Below are positions 25,759 to 38,689 of a stretch of 64,000 nt of DNA, one piece after another. Where the stretch lies: positions 3,155,001 to 3,219,000 of the forward strand of contig JACCIC010000028.1 of NCBI GenBank assembly GCA_018907035.1. The letters run 5' to 3'. A model generated the notes under the pieces. That model was not told the DNA's origin. It saw only the letters and a list, made by a program, of their open reading frames with translations, and did not search any database. Position 1 is the stretch's first letter. Each line of letters begins with the position of its first letter. This DNA comes from Sycobia sp. Sy_11 (taxonomy: Eukaryota; Arthropoda; Insecta; Hymenoptera; Epichrysomallidae). Made by a program: the position numbers and the translations under genes.

Positions 25759-27120
25759 TTTTATAGAAAATTTTCTACATAAAAGTTCTTCTATCCAGTA
25801 ATATTTTCTTTTATTTGCATTGTTGATTCATATGTCTTGAAATTTTCGTTAAAATTAGAATTTATAACTGGATTAAAATCAATATATATTGAAAATATTC
25901 GGATAAATTAAGGCTTGTATTTCTAAGTTTAGTTTATAATGTTCCTGTTAGTCGTTATAAAGCAAATATTTCCCTCTGCATATCGGTTACTTTAAAATTA
26001 TTATCATCTAAAGTTTCTCCCTTTACAAATTTAATCAAATTATATTGGATTAATTGTTGTGCTTTTTATGCTTGCTTATACGAGCGTGAAACTTTTCGGC
26101 GCATTTATTAAATTAAATTTTTTGCAGATATACTGCAACTTTAAATATTTTATACTAAAAGTAAATTGAATTTTTGTTTTATATAGAGAAATGTAATATT
26201 TGTGTAAATTAATTAAATTGTTTTTTGTATTAAAAAATAGTGATATAATTGCTATAAAAATATTTAATTTAGTAAAAATACATCACGAAATTTCAAAAGA
26301 TGCAAGTGCGTATAAAATACGCAACACTTAATCCGATATAATTTGATTAAAATTTTCAGGGCAACGATTTGACCCGTAACAATTCAAAAGCAAGTAATAA
26401 GAAAAGCGAACCATTTTATCTGAAACGGCTAAGAAGAAAATATTATTACAATTCCGAATGCAAGCTTTAATTTACCTCAACAGATACCCTCTTTAATCAA
26501 GTTATATTATATAAATTTTAACTAAAATTTTAACTAAGGTTTTATACGTACAGTTTTATACTTTTTTAGCCTACTTCATGTATCAATTTTTTTTTTGTCT
26601 TTAATAACGATTACAATGGCACACGAACAGGTGAACTGACCTACTTTAGCTACTTATTTGGGGACTGAAATTTTCCCGATCAAACTGGAAAGTGTACTAC
26701 TTCCAGTTTTGAACGTAAATATACAGACATGCTATTTGCCCCTAATTATTATGTAATGTCAAAAGCATTAAAAATTATTGCAGATTTTTCAGATGCTTTT
26801 TAATTTTTGATTCCATCGATATGAACGATTACCACAGATAATGCAAAGCCTGTATTTTTACAGTTTTTGATCGAATTTCTTACAACTTGTTAATTTGAAA
26901 ATGTGACCATAAGATGTCATGTGACAGATTTTACTTTGATTTTTTTTATCAATCTTTATTGATGTGTATTAGTAGCTTGTAGGTATTCTTAAAGCCTTAG
27001 TTTATGTTTACGATCGCATCTACATAAATTATCGCTTACAACCCGTCAGATTCTCGCAATCAATAATAATAAAAAAATTCTCATTACATTCTTTAGCGGC
27101 ATGTAATATCGAGTGAATAG
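25590..27120. other. AT-rich intergenic sequence, no gene seen
   Basis: Holds one long (TA)n array near its start. Otherwise unique AT-rich sequence. Confidence 0.55.
25708..25757. repeat. (TA)n microsatellite
   Basis: About 25 units, flanked by AAAAGTTT and CTTTTATAG, which form a loose inverted repeat around the array. Confidence 0.96.
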
Positions 27121-27595
27121 TCCCGATATTTCATCCGCGTATATCGTTCGCGCCGAGCCATACATTTCTGCGCGGCCGATGCTATTCTTACCCTCCCCCC
27201 CCCTCCCCCTACATCGTAATACTATTCATGCCCTGGGACAGCTCCATCGCGCCAAATGGTTTATTTGAAAAAATTTGTATGTAACGCTGCCCCTCGCTAT
27301 GAAGCGAGCGGATTCGAGGCGCGAGATTGCGCGGCGAGACATTCGGGATACGATTTTGTTCGTTTTTTTTTTCTTTAAAAAAGCAAAGCAAAAAAAAAAT
27401 AAATAAAAAAATAAAAAAAGGAAAAATTTATTTCGTCCAACATTTCACGTGGGCGGACGTCGCGTTCTTTACGAATATTTTTCATTTAACGGAAAACGAT
27501 TCTTCAGAGGAACAGACTTTAGTTTTGCATCGCTCACGGTCGAAAGAACTGCAATTCCGCAAAATTTGTATTCATAGTCTAACTTTTCCATCGAA

Positions 27596-27597
<2 letters not shown>

Positions 27598-27643
<46 letters not shown>
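27598..27643. repeat. (TA)n microsatellite
   Basis: 23 units, followed at once by the short palindrome TATCGGAGACTCCGATA. Confidence 0.96.
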
Positions 27644-27645
<2 letters not shown>

Positions 27646-27759
27646 GAGACTCCGATAAATATAAAATATGAAACTACTCCGTATTACTTTGATTATTATA
27701 GGCGGATATGGGAAATATTTTATCACTTCAACGTCGAATATTAATCCCACGCGTAATTG

Positions 27760-28690
27760 ATTTTTAAAATGCTCTCGTTCGACTCTCGCGCCGATCAGAT
27801 CAATAAAGAGTGCAGAACCGAGGGGGAGACGCTCGGTTAAAAATCAGCTGAAGCCTCGGTACGTTCGACGCGCCGATGAGGGGAAACGGTCGCAATGCAA
27901 ATGGCCTTTGGCAAAGTTAATGGACGACGCTTAGGTCAGCGAGAAACCGCGATGCTTTATTTTATCAATCGTTCAATTTAGCTGGATAAAAATTTTTTCT
28001 CACTATCGCCGCGATCCCATTGAATTGTTCAGGATTTATCTCGCCGAGCTTCTGGTCTACGAATTTACTGGCTAACTGTGCTTTGGGATGTTATTCTTTT
28101 AAAATTTTTTTAAACAAATATATATATATATATAAACGCACGTAAATTTCAGTTCTTAGACGAGAAAACACGACGCGCAACAATATTTTGATTTCCGCTC
28201 CAGCTCGTAATATACTACAATTTTCGTACACACTTTTCGGACAAACTTTGTACATCGCGATTTACGCTTCCCTGTTACGGGAAGCAAAAGTTGAAAGAGC
28301 CTTCGTCGGTATATCGCTTTAGTAGGAGGAAAATGTAGTTGAAAATTGTTTGCAAAAAAGTTTGAAAATATTTGACTGCCATCACTTTATTCAGTTATTA
28401 CGATTTAATTAAAATATGAAATTTGCCGTTATTTGCTGTGAAAATATGAAGAAAAATCTGAAGAACAATTTTATTTTTTATGAAGTACAAGGGGCTGATA
28501 AATCGTCTAAAAAAATACAGAAACAATATAAGTTAAGAATCTTTAATCCCCGAGTGCTGCAATAAACTTTTATTCCCTATTTAAACTTTTTGTATGTGCT
28601 ATTGCTTAATTAAGTCTTTTTTCATCGGTCACGACTTCGTAGCATCTTTTCAGAATTGCAGAAACATTCGAGGACTGCAGAGGTGACTAA
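27760..28690. other. Intergenic sequence of intermediate composition, no gene seen
   Basis: GC-richer at the left end and AT-rich to the right. No credible open frame. Confidence 0.5.
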
Positions 28691-29306
28691 GGAAGTGAGC
28701 AACGGCTACAACACAGCAGCCGTCGAATCTTTAACGCCGACGCAGTAACAACAACAATATATATATGCCGATGCTGACAAAGACAAAGCCGAGAGAGATG
28801 GGCTCACTGGGCAAGAGCCTCTTATGCGATTACCATACGGGAGGGGTGGGGGGGCAATCGCGATCATCCCATCCACAGCTCGGTCGCTCGCACAGAGAGC
28901 CGAACTTTTTTTTCCCCCCTCCCCCGTTTTACGCCCGTCCCGCCGCGCGTTGCCAGCAATTAAGCGCGGATAGCTGGGGGGGGGGGCGAATGAATAATAT
29001 ATACAAGGGGGCTGAATTATACAGAGCGCCGGCGGGCGCGGGTCGCGTCGCGTTTCTCTCCCCGCGGTGTTGCAGCGAGGGGCGGCGCGGCGCGGCGCCC
29101 CTGGCAGCGTCGGGGGAGGAAGGAGGGCGCCGGGGTCGGCTACAGCGCGAGTTCCCCGGGGTTACGATCGCGCGTGGACGGATCTCCATCAGCGGCTCCG
29201 GTACATTTGCCGAGCGCGAGCGTCCCGTGGCCCTTCGGGGCCATCTTTGTATTCTCCCGAGCTAATGATCGCCGCTGCGACCTTTCGCCCCCGCCCCCCC
29301 CCTCTC

Positions 29307-29343
<37 letters not shown>

Positions 29344-29670
29344 GCGCTCTAAGCAGTCGCGCGCTCGCGCATTTATCAGGGCTTACATTAGCACTTTATG
29401 TGCGGCGAGCGCGGCGGGGGCGGGGGGGGGGAGATTTCACACGCGTAAGATTTCACGCGCGCTCGGGCGCGTTCGAGCGTGAATTCGCCTCGGCTCTCGC
29501 TTGATCTCGCCGCCGCGCAACAGCGAACTTTGACCCCATTTGTATGCTTTATATATGCCTGCTACCGAGGGTACAATGCGCCTCACCCCCTCCGCCCCTC
29601 TTCGGGCTCTCTCATTTTTCTAGCTCTTTTGTTTCTAGATACCCGCCGCGGAAATAATTCGCGGATACGC
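28690..29670. other. Strongly GC-rich island
   Basis: CpG-dense sequence with G and C homopolymer runs (28976-28988, 29290-29302, 29412-29430) and a (CT)n array. Open frames in several registers are Arg/Pro/Ala-rich and none is convincing. Confidence 0.4.
29311..29338. repeat. (CT)n microsatellite
   Basis: Pure CT units preceded by a C-rich run. Confidence 0.95.
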
Positions 29671-30561
29671 GCAAGTGCCTATATATATATATGTATGTCT
29701 GTATGTATGTATATATTTATATATATAAGGTGGCTATTTACTATAAGTGTATAATTTAATCCGACGCGATTGCCACCCTGCATTCCCGTATACACTTTTT
29801 CACCGTAAAAAGACGTAAAATTACTTCATTAATTTACGAGAAGATTAATTTATGGGCGAACCTTTTACTCTTTTCTTTCCCTCCCTCTTGGGTGATTGCA
29901 CAGTTGGCTCGTAATTAAAAACACTCTTTCCGTATCTTTCTCCCTATTATGCCTTTGAAGAAAAGAAAATCAATTCTCTCACGGTAAAAAGAGGACGCGT
30001 CCACTTGAATTTCTAAGATACGCCTGAAGCTTCAAAAATAATTTGCTTTCGCACACGGATAATCTTCTGTTTTATGAAATATATATATATGGAAAAGTAA
30101 TTTAATTTATCCTGAAAAAATATTCTAATACGATGTACTTGAGCGTACACACCGATGTCGTATTCCAAAGTGTAATGAATAACACATATAATCATGATAA
30201 AGATTTGCTGCTTCGCTTAGTCAAAGTCATTAAATTTATCGGCTCATATAGAACGCTATAAGACCAAATGAAATCGACGATCGAATTTCATCCGTCCCTT
30301 GACAACCATCGGTGTCTCTCTCTCTCTCTGTCTCTCTCTCCCTCTTCAGGAGAACGCCGCCGCGATCGCAGCTCTTCGCTGCAAAGTGCGACGCAACTTA
30401 GCCGGCGCTCGCGCGGCCGCTCCCTTCGTAACGCGAGAGAGGCGCCCCGCGAGCCAGCCGGGCTTTCACAGGCCCTTCCGGGTCAAGTTTCCCCCCGGAG
30501 CGCTCGGACGAGCCACGCTGCCGCCGGCTCTTATCGGGATTGACGATGGCTTTCGCGGGGT

Positions 30562-30564
<3 letters not shown>

Positions 30565-30616
<52 letters not shown>
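30565..30616. repeat. (AT)n microsatellite
   Basis: 26 units inside a GC-rich island (30340-30760). Confidence 0.97.
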
Positions 30617-30618
<2 letters not shown>

Positions 30619-30779
30619 CGTTATGTATAGCGCGTTACTCTTACCTGGCAATTTCCACTTTCCAGAGCGGCAGGGAGAGGCAGGGGCGAGAGGCGCCTTC
30701 AACCATCGCCTGACCGAGTCCCCCCCCCCCCCATTCAATCACCGCTGATGGTAGGCGCTTTTAATGCTAGCTTCCCCCT

Positions 30780-31600
30780 TTTAGATACGTAGATAAGGCT
30801 CCCGGAAGGTTAGAGATGTTGCGATATAACAAAACCGCTCATTTTACACATACATGCAGAAACTTTTGCTTCGCCAACGCCGTCGGTTTATTCTCTGATT
30901 GATAATTCTTCGAATGCTGCAGCAATTAAATAATAAGTGAAGAAACGATCGAGCTGATTCGCGGATTGTTCTGTTGAGATTTTGTCGGCGCAGAAATTTA
31001 TTCAAGCACGTCAAGCTCACAGACGGACATGCGGAAGTTATCCTAATGTCAATGTTGTAACGACCGTAATAATTTATTTGAAAAGTGTAAGGAACGTGGA
31101 TAAAATATTATGAGCAGCTTTACTTACCTCGTTCAGTGTTGTTGTAGATATATACAGAGTTATTACAGCATAAACATAATGAGTAAATACAGATTATTAA
31201 ATAATATTATTTTCGCGATATATATTTTTTAGCCGGGGTACTATAAATAATATTCCTGAAACATGCACAATTAAAAGTCAAATATTTTAAAATAGTACAC
31301 GAGAATTATATTGTTTACGATAATCATATAAGTGTAACATCATTTAACTGTTAAAACATTACATTCCGAAAATTATGAAGCAATTTGTGTAAATAAATTA
31401 TGACTTACAATATTCATAAAAAGTTATTATACTAAAAATTACGTAATAGTTGCATTAAAAACATAAGAATAATTACGATACTTATAATGATAATTATAAA
31501 TCGTGAGTAAAATTTTCGAATATACAGGAGTTATTGAAAGACGATAGATACAAATAAGAAATAAACGGTCGAGGCTAGCGCAAGAATTTTTGTTTTTAAA
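30780..31600. other. AT-rich sequence, no gene seen
   Basis: Unique AT-rich sequence between GC-rich islands, without credible open frames. Confidence 0.55.
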
Positions 31601-33130
31601 GATTAGGCCGAATTGAGGAGGAATGAGAAATGCATCTAGTCGACTATCGGCCGTTTCGCCGGGGCCAAAGTAATCCGAGTTTACGACGAGCTCCGGGTCT
31701 CTCTGCGTGGATCCGTTGCGGCTCACTGACGCGGGACAGCAAGACATTGAACTCCGCGCTTTGCCACCGAGCGCTCGCGTTCACGACGCAATAAACATCT
31801 CCCGCGCCCGCTCAGATTTCGCGCACTTCTAGATCTGCATACATGCGCGCAACATATCGGGATATACGTCGTTACGAGCGAATACCCTCTCTCTTTCTCT
31901 CTGTCTCCCTCCCCTCTGTGCGCATCGCGCGCGCATTTCTGGGGTTGGTGGGGACGGGGGGAGGGGGAGCCATGCCACACCGAACAAGTCCTTATATTAC
32001 GACCATATATCTCTCGGTGCTCTCTTCGACTAATTCTAAATCCCGAAACTGCAATCTCGAACGCTCCACGGTCTAGCTTTCGCTCTAATTATTTTAATAT
32101 TCCAATGCTCGGTCGACGGCTCCCCCTGCCCCCGCCGCCAAACGTCTCCCTTCGAAGAAGATAATATCAGACTAGATTCGCGCAAGCGTTTCCTCGGGGG
32201 GCGGGGAGGACTTTCCACCTCGCCCGCGCGACTCGAACGCAAACGTCTTTGTTGTCCGTCGCGGTGCTTGGGAGCGAGCTGGTTGGCAGAGTGAGAGTGG
32301 GGCGGAGGGGGAGGGGGGAGGATAAGAGAGAAAAAAGAGCACGCTCCGCACCGAAATGTAATTCGGATTTTTAATTCCGTTGTTTCATTAGCGGCGGCCG
32401 GCGACTCTCCCCGGCGCCCTCTTCCGCGCGACGAGCTGAAATTGCGTTGCGCCGCGCGGAAACTGGGGGGAGAAAAGTACCACGAATTACAAAGTTTGCG
32501 CCTAAAAATTTCACGCCCCCCACCCCCCGAAGTGACCAGTTCGCCGCGTTTTCGCGTTTGTCGCTCAAAGCGCAGAGCGCAATTTTTGGGTACTGAATCG
32601 GGTCCGCGCCCGGTTTCTCGACCCGGCCGCAAATAATCACCACGAGTTCAATATCTGCGCGAACGCGCAGCATTTCGGGGCCTTGTCGCTTTCACCGTTG
32701 GACGGACTAATCGAATGAATATCGTTGTGCGGGCCGGAGGAGGGCGGGCTAGACGCCACCGGCTAATCGTTATAATACCGTGAGTTCATTGGCGGACGTA
32801 ACGAGCCGAACAGCGCACGAGAATCGTAAAAACGAGTAACGCGCAGATACGTATCCGTAGCAGCGCTACAGTTTGTATCCTTACGTCTCGTTCGAGCTTA
32901 AATGGATTTTATTATAAATTGAACTTCGTTGCTCCCCCCCCCCTCGCCGCCCCTGAAAAATCAAAACCTTCGTCGTTCGATTCCAGTACGCATCCGGCAA
33001 CTGTGCTCGATCTTTATATAATTATTTTACGATTATTACGGAAAATATCGTTATAACGAACTTTCTCGGTATAACAATCCGCTTCTTCCTTTTTTACAAC
33101 AAGTGCATTAAATTCCACGAGTGGTATAGG
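31600..33130. other. GC-rich segment without recognised genes
   Basis: CpG-rich, with several G or C runs (31955-31970, 32295-32325, 32933-32942). The longest open frame (32036-32632, minus) is Arg/Ser/Pro-rich and overlaps other frames. I see no domain in it. Confidence 0.4.
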
Positions 33131-33142
33131 AAAAGTATACGT

Positions 33143-33165
33143 GTATATATATATATATATATATA
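33143..33165. repeat. (TA)n microsatellite inside a palindrome
   Basis: The array is bracketed by GTATACGTG and CACGTATAT, which makes the block a longer imperfect palindrome. Confidence 0.9.
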
Positions 33166-33323
33166 CACGTATATATAGCGAGCACATAACCATAATAAGC
33201 ACGCGCGTAGGAGTGGAAACAAAGAAACACGCAGAACTGGAGAGGGATAATAATGCCCCGGCGAATAGCCCGTGAGCTTTGCACTTACTTACGTTTAATC
33301 CCAATGCGGCTCGCGCAGCGCTC

Positions 33324-33326
<3 letters not shown>

Positions 33327-33377
<51 letters not shown>
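33327..33377. repeat. (CT)n microsatellite
   Basis: About 25 CT units, followed by TATCTCTATCTCTCTC imperfect units. Confidence 0.96.
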
Positions 33378-33380
<3 letters not shown>

Positions 33381-33435
33381 ATCTCTATCTCTCTCACTCG
33401 CTCTCCCTTAAAAAAAATACATGAAAGCTCCACGC

Positions 33436-33438
<3 letters not shown>

Positions 33439-33481
<43 letters not shown>
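33439..33481. repeat. (TA)n microsatellite
   Basis: About 21 units. Confidence 0.96.
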
Positions 33482-33483
<2 letters not shown>

Positions 33484-34364
33484 GCATACGTAGACGCAGA
33501 ATGCTTTCTTAATATCGCGTAACGGCAGCGTATTCGGCCGCGAGCGAGCCCCGACGTCTGGATTAATTCAAACTCCGGCGGAGGGCTCGTCGTGTCCCTC
33601 GACCCTTTTCCGGTCCGTTTAATTGCGCCGACAATTAGATTAATTCGGCGTAATGCGACAGCTGCGGATATCTGCACGAGGGAGGGGGACGGGGGTTGGA
33701 GAGGGTGGCTGGAGGAGTCGGCGCGGGCGCGCGCACGCTCGCCCTAATACACTTCTGGGGCATTTTACGGCCGAGCTGTGCTGGGGAAGCGCTATCAAGT
33801 TGCATTGTTTCCTTTTTTTTTCGCAGTAAAATTATAGAAAAAGTGTTGCACGGATTCAAGGGGAATTTCATCCTTGGCCGATTAGCTGCCAAACGTATCG
33901 ATGAGCGACAAATTATCAAGTGGGCGAGTTGTAAAATGAACTTGGACGAAGACTTTCTGTTATAAACAATTCACTTTTATTCAGAAATGCTGCAAGTCTT
34001 TAGAGACACAAAAAGATGTGGTACGAATATAGATATACAATATTCATTTTATGCATATACATAACGATTTTTCTCATTCTTTTATCTTAGCTTTGGCTAT
34101 AATAATTTTTTTTTTGCTCGATTTTTTCCCCTTTCACTTTCTTTTTCATCGGACACATTCGTCGGTTCTCAATCGCCATTGTTGCGAGCTATTCTGGCTC
34201 GAATAATTTACATATATAATTAAGCTATGAGGGTGCGGCGTTAACATAACGAAACATAATTTTTACATTTCATCATCATCGACAGAGTCGAACTTTTCTG
34301 TTCTAGCGAGAAAATAACAATTTAAAAATCCTCTCTTTGTCTCTCGCGCTCTTTCTCTTTCTGC

Positions 34365-34370
<6 letters not shown>
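33482..34370. other. GC-moderate sequence with homeodomain-type ATTA motifs, no gene seen
   Basis: 33540-33700 is GC-rich but contains several TTAATT/AATTAG/GATTAATTC motifs. Further right the composition falls. No open frame is convincing. Confidence 0.4.

Positions 34371-34373
<3 letters not shown>

Positions 34374-34423
<50 letters not shown>
34374..34423. repeat. (CT)n microsatellite
   Basis: 25 pure units, preceded by imperfect CTTT/CTCT units. Confidence 0.97.
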
Positions 34424-34426
<3 letters not shown>

Positions 34427-34559
34427 CGCTCGCAAACAAACGCACGTACACAATGCTTTCTTCACAATCGTCTTTTCTTTCCGTCCCGTTGTTGTTTGTC
34501 AAGTTCTGTTTCGCGCATATTTTATTCTTTTACAACTTATTATTTCTAGCCATTCTCAT

Positions 34560-35450
34560 GTAAAAATACTAACAAAAGAAAATTATATAATAGACGTTAT
34601 CCTACCTCCTTTCATACATTTATGGAAAATAAATTATAGTTATACCAAGCGGCAAACTCTCTATAGTTACATAACAGTTGTTAAAATTTTTCAGTTACCC
34701 TGAGCCAATATACTACAGCATTCACGTAAAAAAAGATTTTCTTTCTAGTAATTGGATTTATTTGTTAATAATATTCTAAAATAATTAAAAGCAATCAAAT
34801 TTATTCGATGAATAAATAGGACAAGAAAGCAAAGAATTTTAATTTTTTTCATTCTCAGTAAAGATTTATTTCAAGTACTGGCTTCAGCATTACGCATATG
34901 ACAATTAAAAATTATCACCGACTATTATCTTAAAGGGAATTACGTTTCTTCTACTCTCTTACTGACAAAATATCATCAGAAAATGTAATCAATACAAGTA
35001 AATTAAGTACACGGAATTATCAAATACTTTTTTGTAAAGACGTAATAATTTAGCGTTACGACATTTTTCAAACGATTTTAATATTTCTTAAATTCTTTAT
35101 TGACATTTATATTTATGGCTTTTAATATTAAAAAGACCTTTCTTAAAAAATCTTTGAACTAAAATCAACATTAATTTAAATATTTTTGAATCGTTAATGC
35201 AGAAACAAAATCTTAAACTAGCTAAATGTTCTTCAATGAGTCATAATCATTTATATAACTTTAAGTATTTTAATAATGAAGTAACAGGTTATGAAATACT
35301 GTCATTCTGTTTACAAATCATCAACTAGTTATTTAAAACGTTAAGCGCATCATAAAGACGATAAATCTCTAATTATTACCAGATGATCTGGCATAATTTA
35401 TGATTTACATACATCGTGAAATTAATTCAATACTATGAAATCAATCTGCT
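34560..35450. other. AT-rich sequence, no gene seen
   Basis: Unique AT-rich sequence without open frames above chance. Confidence 0.55.
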
Positions 35451-35519
35451 CAATTGTATAGTTGTCGAAATGCTGCTGATAAATTTCCTGTAAAAACAAC
35501 AGATTTACTTTGTAAAAAC

Positions 35520-36060
35520 GAGCTATTCGCGCGCAATGAGAACAAATACGAAGCGCAATCGATACGACACGATGAAAATTCAAATTTCTCCTCTCGAAAT
35601 CGTTATCCCGCCGATCCTTCCCCGTCTAATTCGACCGTTTCCGCTTCGAGGAATTTCCCAACGACGTCCCGGTATTACGGCGCGTCGAACTGATTTCCCG
35701 TCGCCTTATTGCGCGCTGGCGCGACTAATTGTCGAGCGCGCGTTGCAAAGTCGAAATCGATATATTAATTGCGGCGAGGGACGCGGGCGCGTGCAGCGAC
35801 GGCGATAAGGCAGCTTGGCCGGGGCCCGGCAATCGGTCCTGCCGCGCGTATCTTCGCCTCTGGCTGGCTAATCGCCCGCCCCGTCATTGGCGCCGCGACG
35901 CGCCCAGGCGTCGTTCAAGACAGCCGCGGCGTCGTGTGTTCCCGTTGATCGCCCTGCCATCCCCACCCCCACCCCCCCCTCCCGACTACGCCCCGCTTTC
36001 AGACGTCTTTAAATTCCCGTTCGTATCTGTAAGATAGAGCGATTTTCTTCTCGGTTTAAT
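35520..36060. other. GC-rich island
   Basis: CpG-rich segment with a C-rich run at 35960-35990. Overlapping open frames on the plus strand are Arg/Pro-rich, with no domain. Confidence 0.4.
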
Positions 36061-36337
36061 TTTAACGGGTACGTTGTGATTAATGCAGGACCGTTTGATG
36101 AATTGAGCGCGGTTTTTGCGACTGTCGGAATGTTGAATTTAAAGGCGAAATTTCACCATTCAGTAAATTTGATCGTCAAGGTAGTCTTGACTTTCTTCAG
36201 AATTACCTATTAATTTGATAAATAAAACTTAAAATAATTAATCGCTTTAAAAAAATTCTACAATAAATTGTGATAAGGTGGGATGAAAAACTTCAATATT
36301 GAATTGAAAAAGAAGTTAACTGTCGTTAATCGTTACG

Positions 36338-36673
36338 TCATAATTGGAAACCAATCGAACTTTCACCTACGGCTTCAGGCTTTAAGCTAGTTAACCACGC
36401 GTTAATTCGTTGGAAGTTTATCGATTGATTTTCGTATAGCCGGTTTATTTCCTTCGATAATCGGGAATTACGATGATAATTCGCGATGGAATACCCCGGT
36501 TTATCGGATTTTATCGAACTAATAAAAACTTTTGCATTAAAATGAGAAAATAACGATTCCAATTTATTAACAAACGTCAATTTCTCCAAAGATATACGGT
36601 TATTGGTTTTCGATTTATTATCCGGGATTGTTTCTTGAAGTTTGGTTCTCTGGCCAGCTTGCATAATAAACAA
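36338..36673 (-). other. Unassigned 111-codon open frame, coding status unproven
   Basis: This frame is free of simple repeats and has balanced composition (Lys, Ser, Asn, Leu, Ile), beginning MFIMQAGQRTKLQETIPDNK. I recognise no family, signal peptide or splice partner. It may be chance, since the surrounding sequence is only moderately AT-rich. Confidence 0.2.
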
Positions 36674-37762
36674 TATACGTAATTCATGTCTAATAAAAGC
36701 TTAAAATAAATTATATCAATTTTGCAGCGAGATTATCGGGACGAAGAGTTGTATATTAGATAAACGCACGCGCCCGAATAGACGACAATGTCAGTCTGAT
36801 TAATTCTGATAAGCCTCTATCTCTCTCGTACGCCATTTCTCTCTCGCCCCATCAATCGATCCATTATTTATCGCACCGTCGCACAATTGTCGCACACACC
36901 CCGCGCGCATTCGTCATCCGTCGCGTACGGCGTGCGCGTACGTCACAATTTCAAAGTAGAGCCGGTCGGCGTACAAAGCGACATTGCGCCAAAGACGAAT
37001 CTCCGGGAAAGAACCGCAGCGATCCGCGTGCCCCGCGAGCGCGAGCACGTACCTATATTATATACCTCGCTTTTCCGCGTACGGATCCTCGGCGTCTGAG
37101 CGACGAGCGCCCCCCCCCACTCCTCCCGCCGCCCCACCCGCCTACCGGCCCTGTTTACCGCGTCTGCTCCGGTATTTCGTTAAAATTCCGGCGTATAATA
37201 ATATACGGGAGCCGACGGACTCGGAGGAGGCGGGCGCGCGAGTCGTTTTGTTTTTCCCTCGTAACCCGCGCCGACGCCAGAAAGATGGAAAAACTCCCAG
37301 GCCGCGTGTCTCTTTCCCGAGAAAGGGGAAGCCCTCTCCCCCCCCCCTTCCGCCCCCAGCCAGCCGGGGGATTTCGTTGGCTTTGGCGCCGCGCCCGCTT
37401 ATATTCAACCCTTCCCCACGCCGACCCCGCCGTCGTTCAACGCGGCCTTTTATCGCGGAAGCGCACGAGCGCGCGCGCGCGCCCCCCCCCGCGTGCAATA
37501 ATACGCGCGCGAAACATTAAGCTTCACCTCCCTCCGCCGCAAACACCTGGCACTCCTGTGTCGGGCTTTTAAATCTAAGCTCGGGCGCGTGTTTCTCTTT
37601 ATTCGTCTCATCTGATGCGCGCGGGGATCGCCCGCGTCACGGCTCGTTCCGCCGCGCTTTTACATACATTTGCTTTCTGAAAACCGGCAACGCTCGCGCC
37701 GTGCTCGCGCTACCGCCGCCCCTCCCCCCTTCGCCCCACCGCGAATGGCTCGCCCATGTACG

Positions 37763-37763
<1 letters not shown>

Positions 37764-37808
<45 letters not shown>
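37764..37808. repeat. (TA)n microsatellite
   Basis: About 22 units. Confidence 0.96.
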
Positions 37809-37812
<4 letters not shown>

Positions 37813-37837
37813 GTATAGACGCGAATCGGATCAAAGC

Positions 37838-37855
37838 AAAAAAAAAAAAAAAAAA
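37838..37855. repeat. Poly(A) run
   Basis: 18 adenines, with no target-site duplication or coding sequence recognised next to it. Confidence 0.9.
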
Positions 37856-38650
37856 GGAAATAAAACGACAGCTCGGTCCTTCTGATGTCGCGCGAGCCAA
37901 TGCGATTTTCGATGCGATACGTATATACAGCGCGCGCGCGCGGGAAAGAATCCGCCCGGGATGCGCGTTCCGTCGATGCGTTTGAGCGTCCTCTTTGATG
38001 TATTACCCCGGACTCCCCCCTCCCACCCCCCACCCCACCTCTTCCCCGTCCAAAGCTCCTTTTCACATGACGAACCGAAGTGCACGGCCGCGGACCGAAG
38101 AGGCGCCCTGCGGCTTTGACTTTATGAATTCGATTCTGGGCTCGGGGGGTGGAGGGCAATTATATACACGGGATCGAGGACGCAATTTCTCCTTCGTTCG
38201 ACTTACTTACTGCGCTCGATGCGTTTCAAATTCAATTTGTCTTTGATGCGCGGTTACGCGGGCGGCGGCCACGTCGATTATTTTTCCATTTGATTAAAAG
38301 TTTTTATATGGGTCTTCGCGGGGACTTACGACGATTTATTAGCCGTGCACGCGCGCATGTTGCGCGCGTGTGCTATAATTTTAATTATTACGAGACACGC
38401 GTTATCGTTATTAAAAAGAATTCACTGCAATTAAGATTTCATCGAATTCGGAAAGTAATCGGGCGTGTTTGGCATGGCATAATTACCCAAAGCTTTTATG
38501 TATATCGTAAAATCCCTCAAGGATGTCAATATCAGTGGAAAAACATCCCGGAATAACGTCATTTTTTAATTTCACTTGATATCGCACAAACCTAATTTGT
38601 ATAATAAATCGTAGTCTCATGTATCATTACAATCATATAAATTGATAGAG

Positions 38651-38685
38651 TTCAAAAAGAGAAAGTAATACTTTCTCTTTTTGAA
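38651..38685. repeat. Near-perfect palindrome, 17-bp arms with a single-base spacer
   Basis: The left arm TTCAAAAAGAGAAAGTA and the right arm TACTTTCTCTTTTTGAA are exact reverse complements around one A. It is a potential hairpin or cruciform. Confidence 0.95.
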
Positions 38686-38689
38686 ATTT

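Larger units (their letters stand above)
36850..38560. other. GC-rich segment with repeats, no recognised gene
   Basis: Strongly CpG-rich from about 37000 to 37740, then broken by a (TA)n array and an A run. Open frames in all registers are Arg/Pro/Ala-rich. The 135-codon plus-strand frame at 38149-38556 shows no family. Confidence 0.4.

Noticed and set aside
32036..32632. 198-codon minus-strand open frame in a GC-rich island
   Set aside because: Arg/Ser/Pro-rich with overlapping frames on both strands; stops are simply rare in this composition.
33014..33487. 157-codon minus-strand open frame
   Set aside because: Mostly translated (TA)n and (CT)n arrays.
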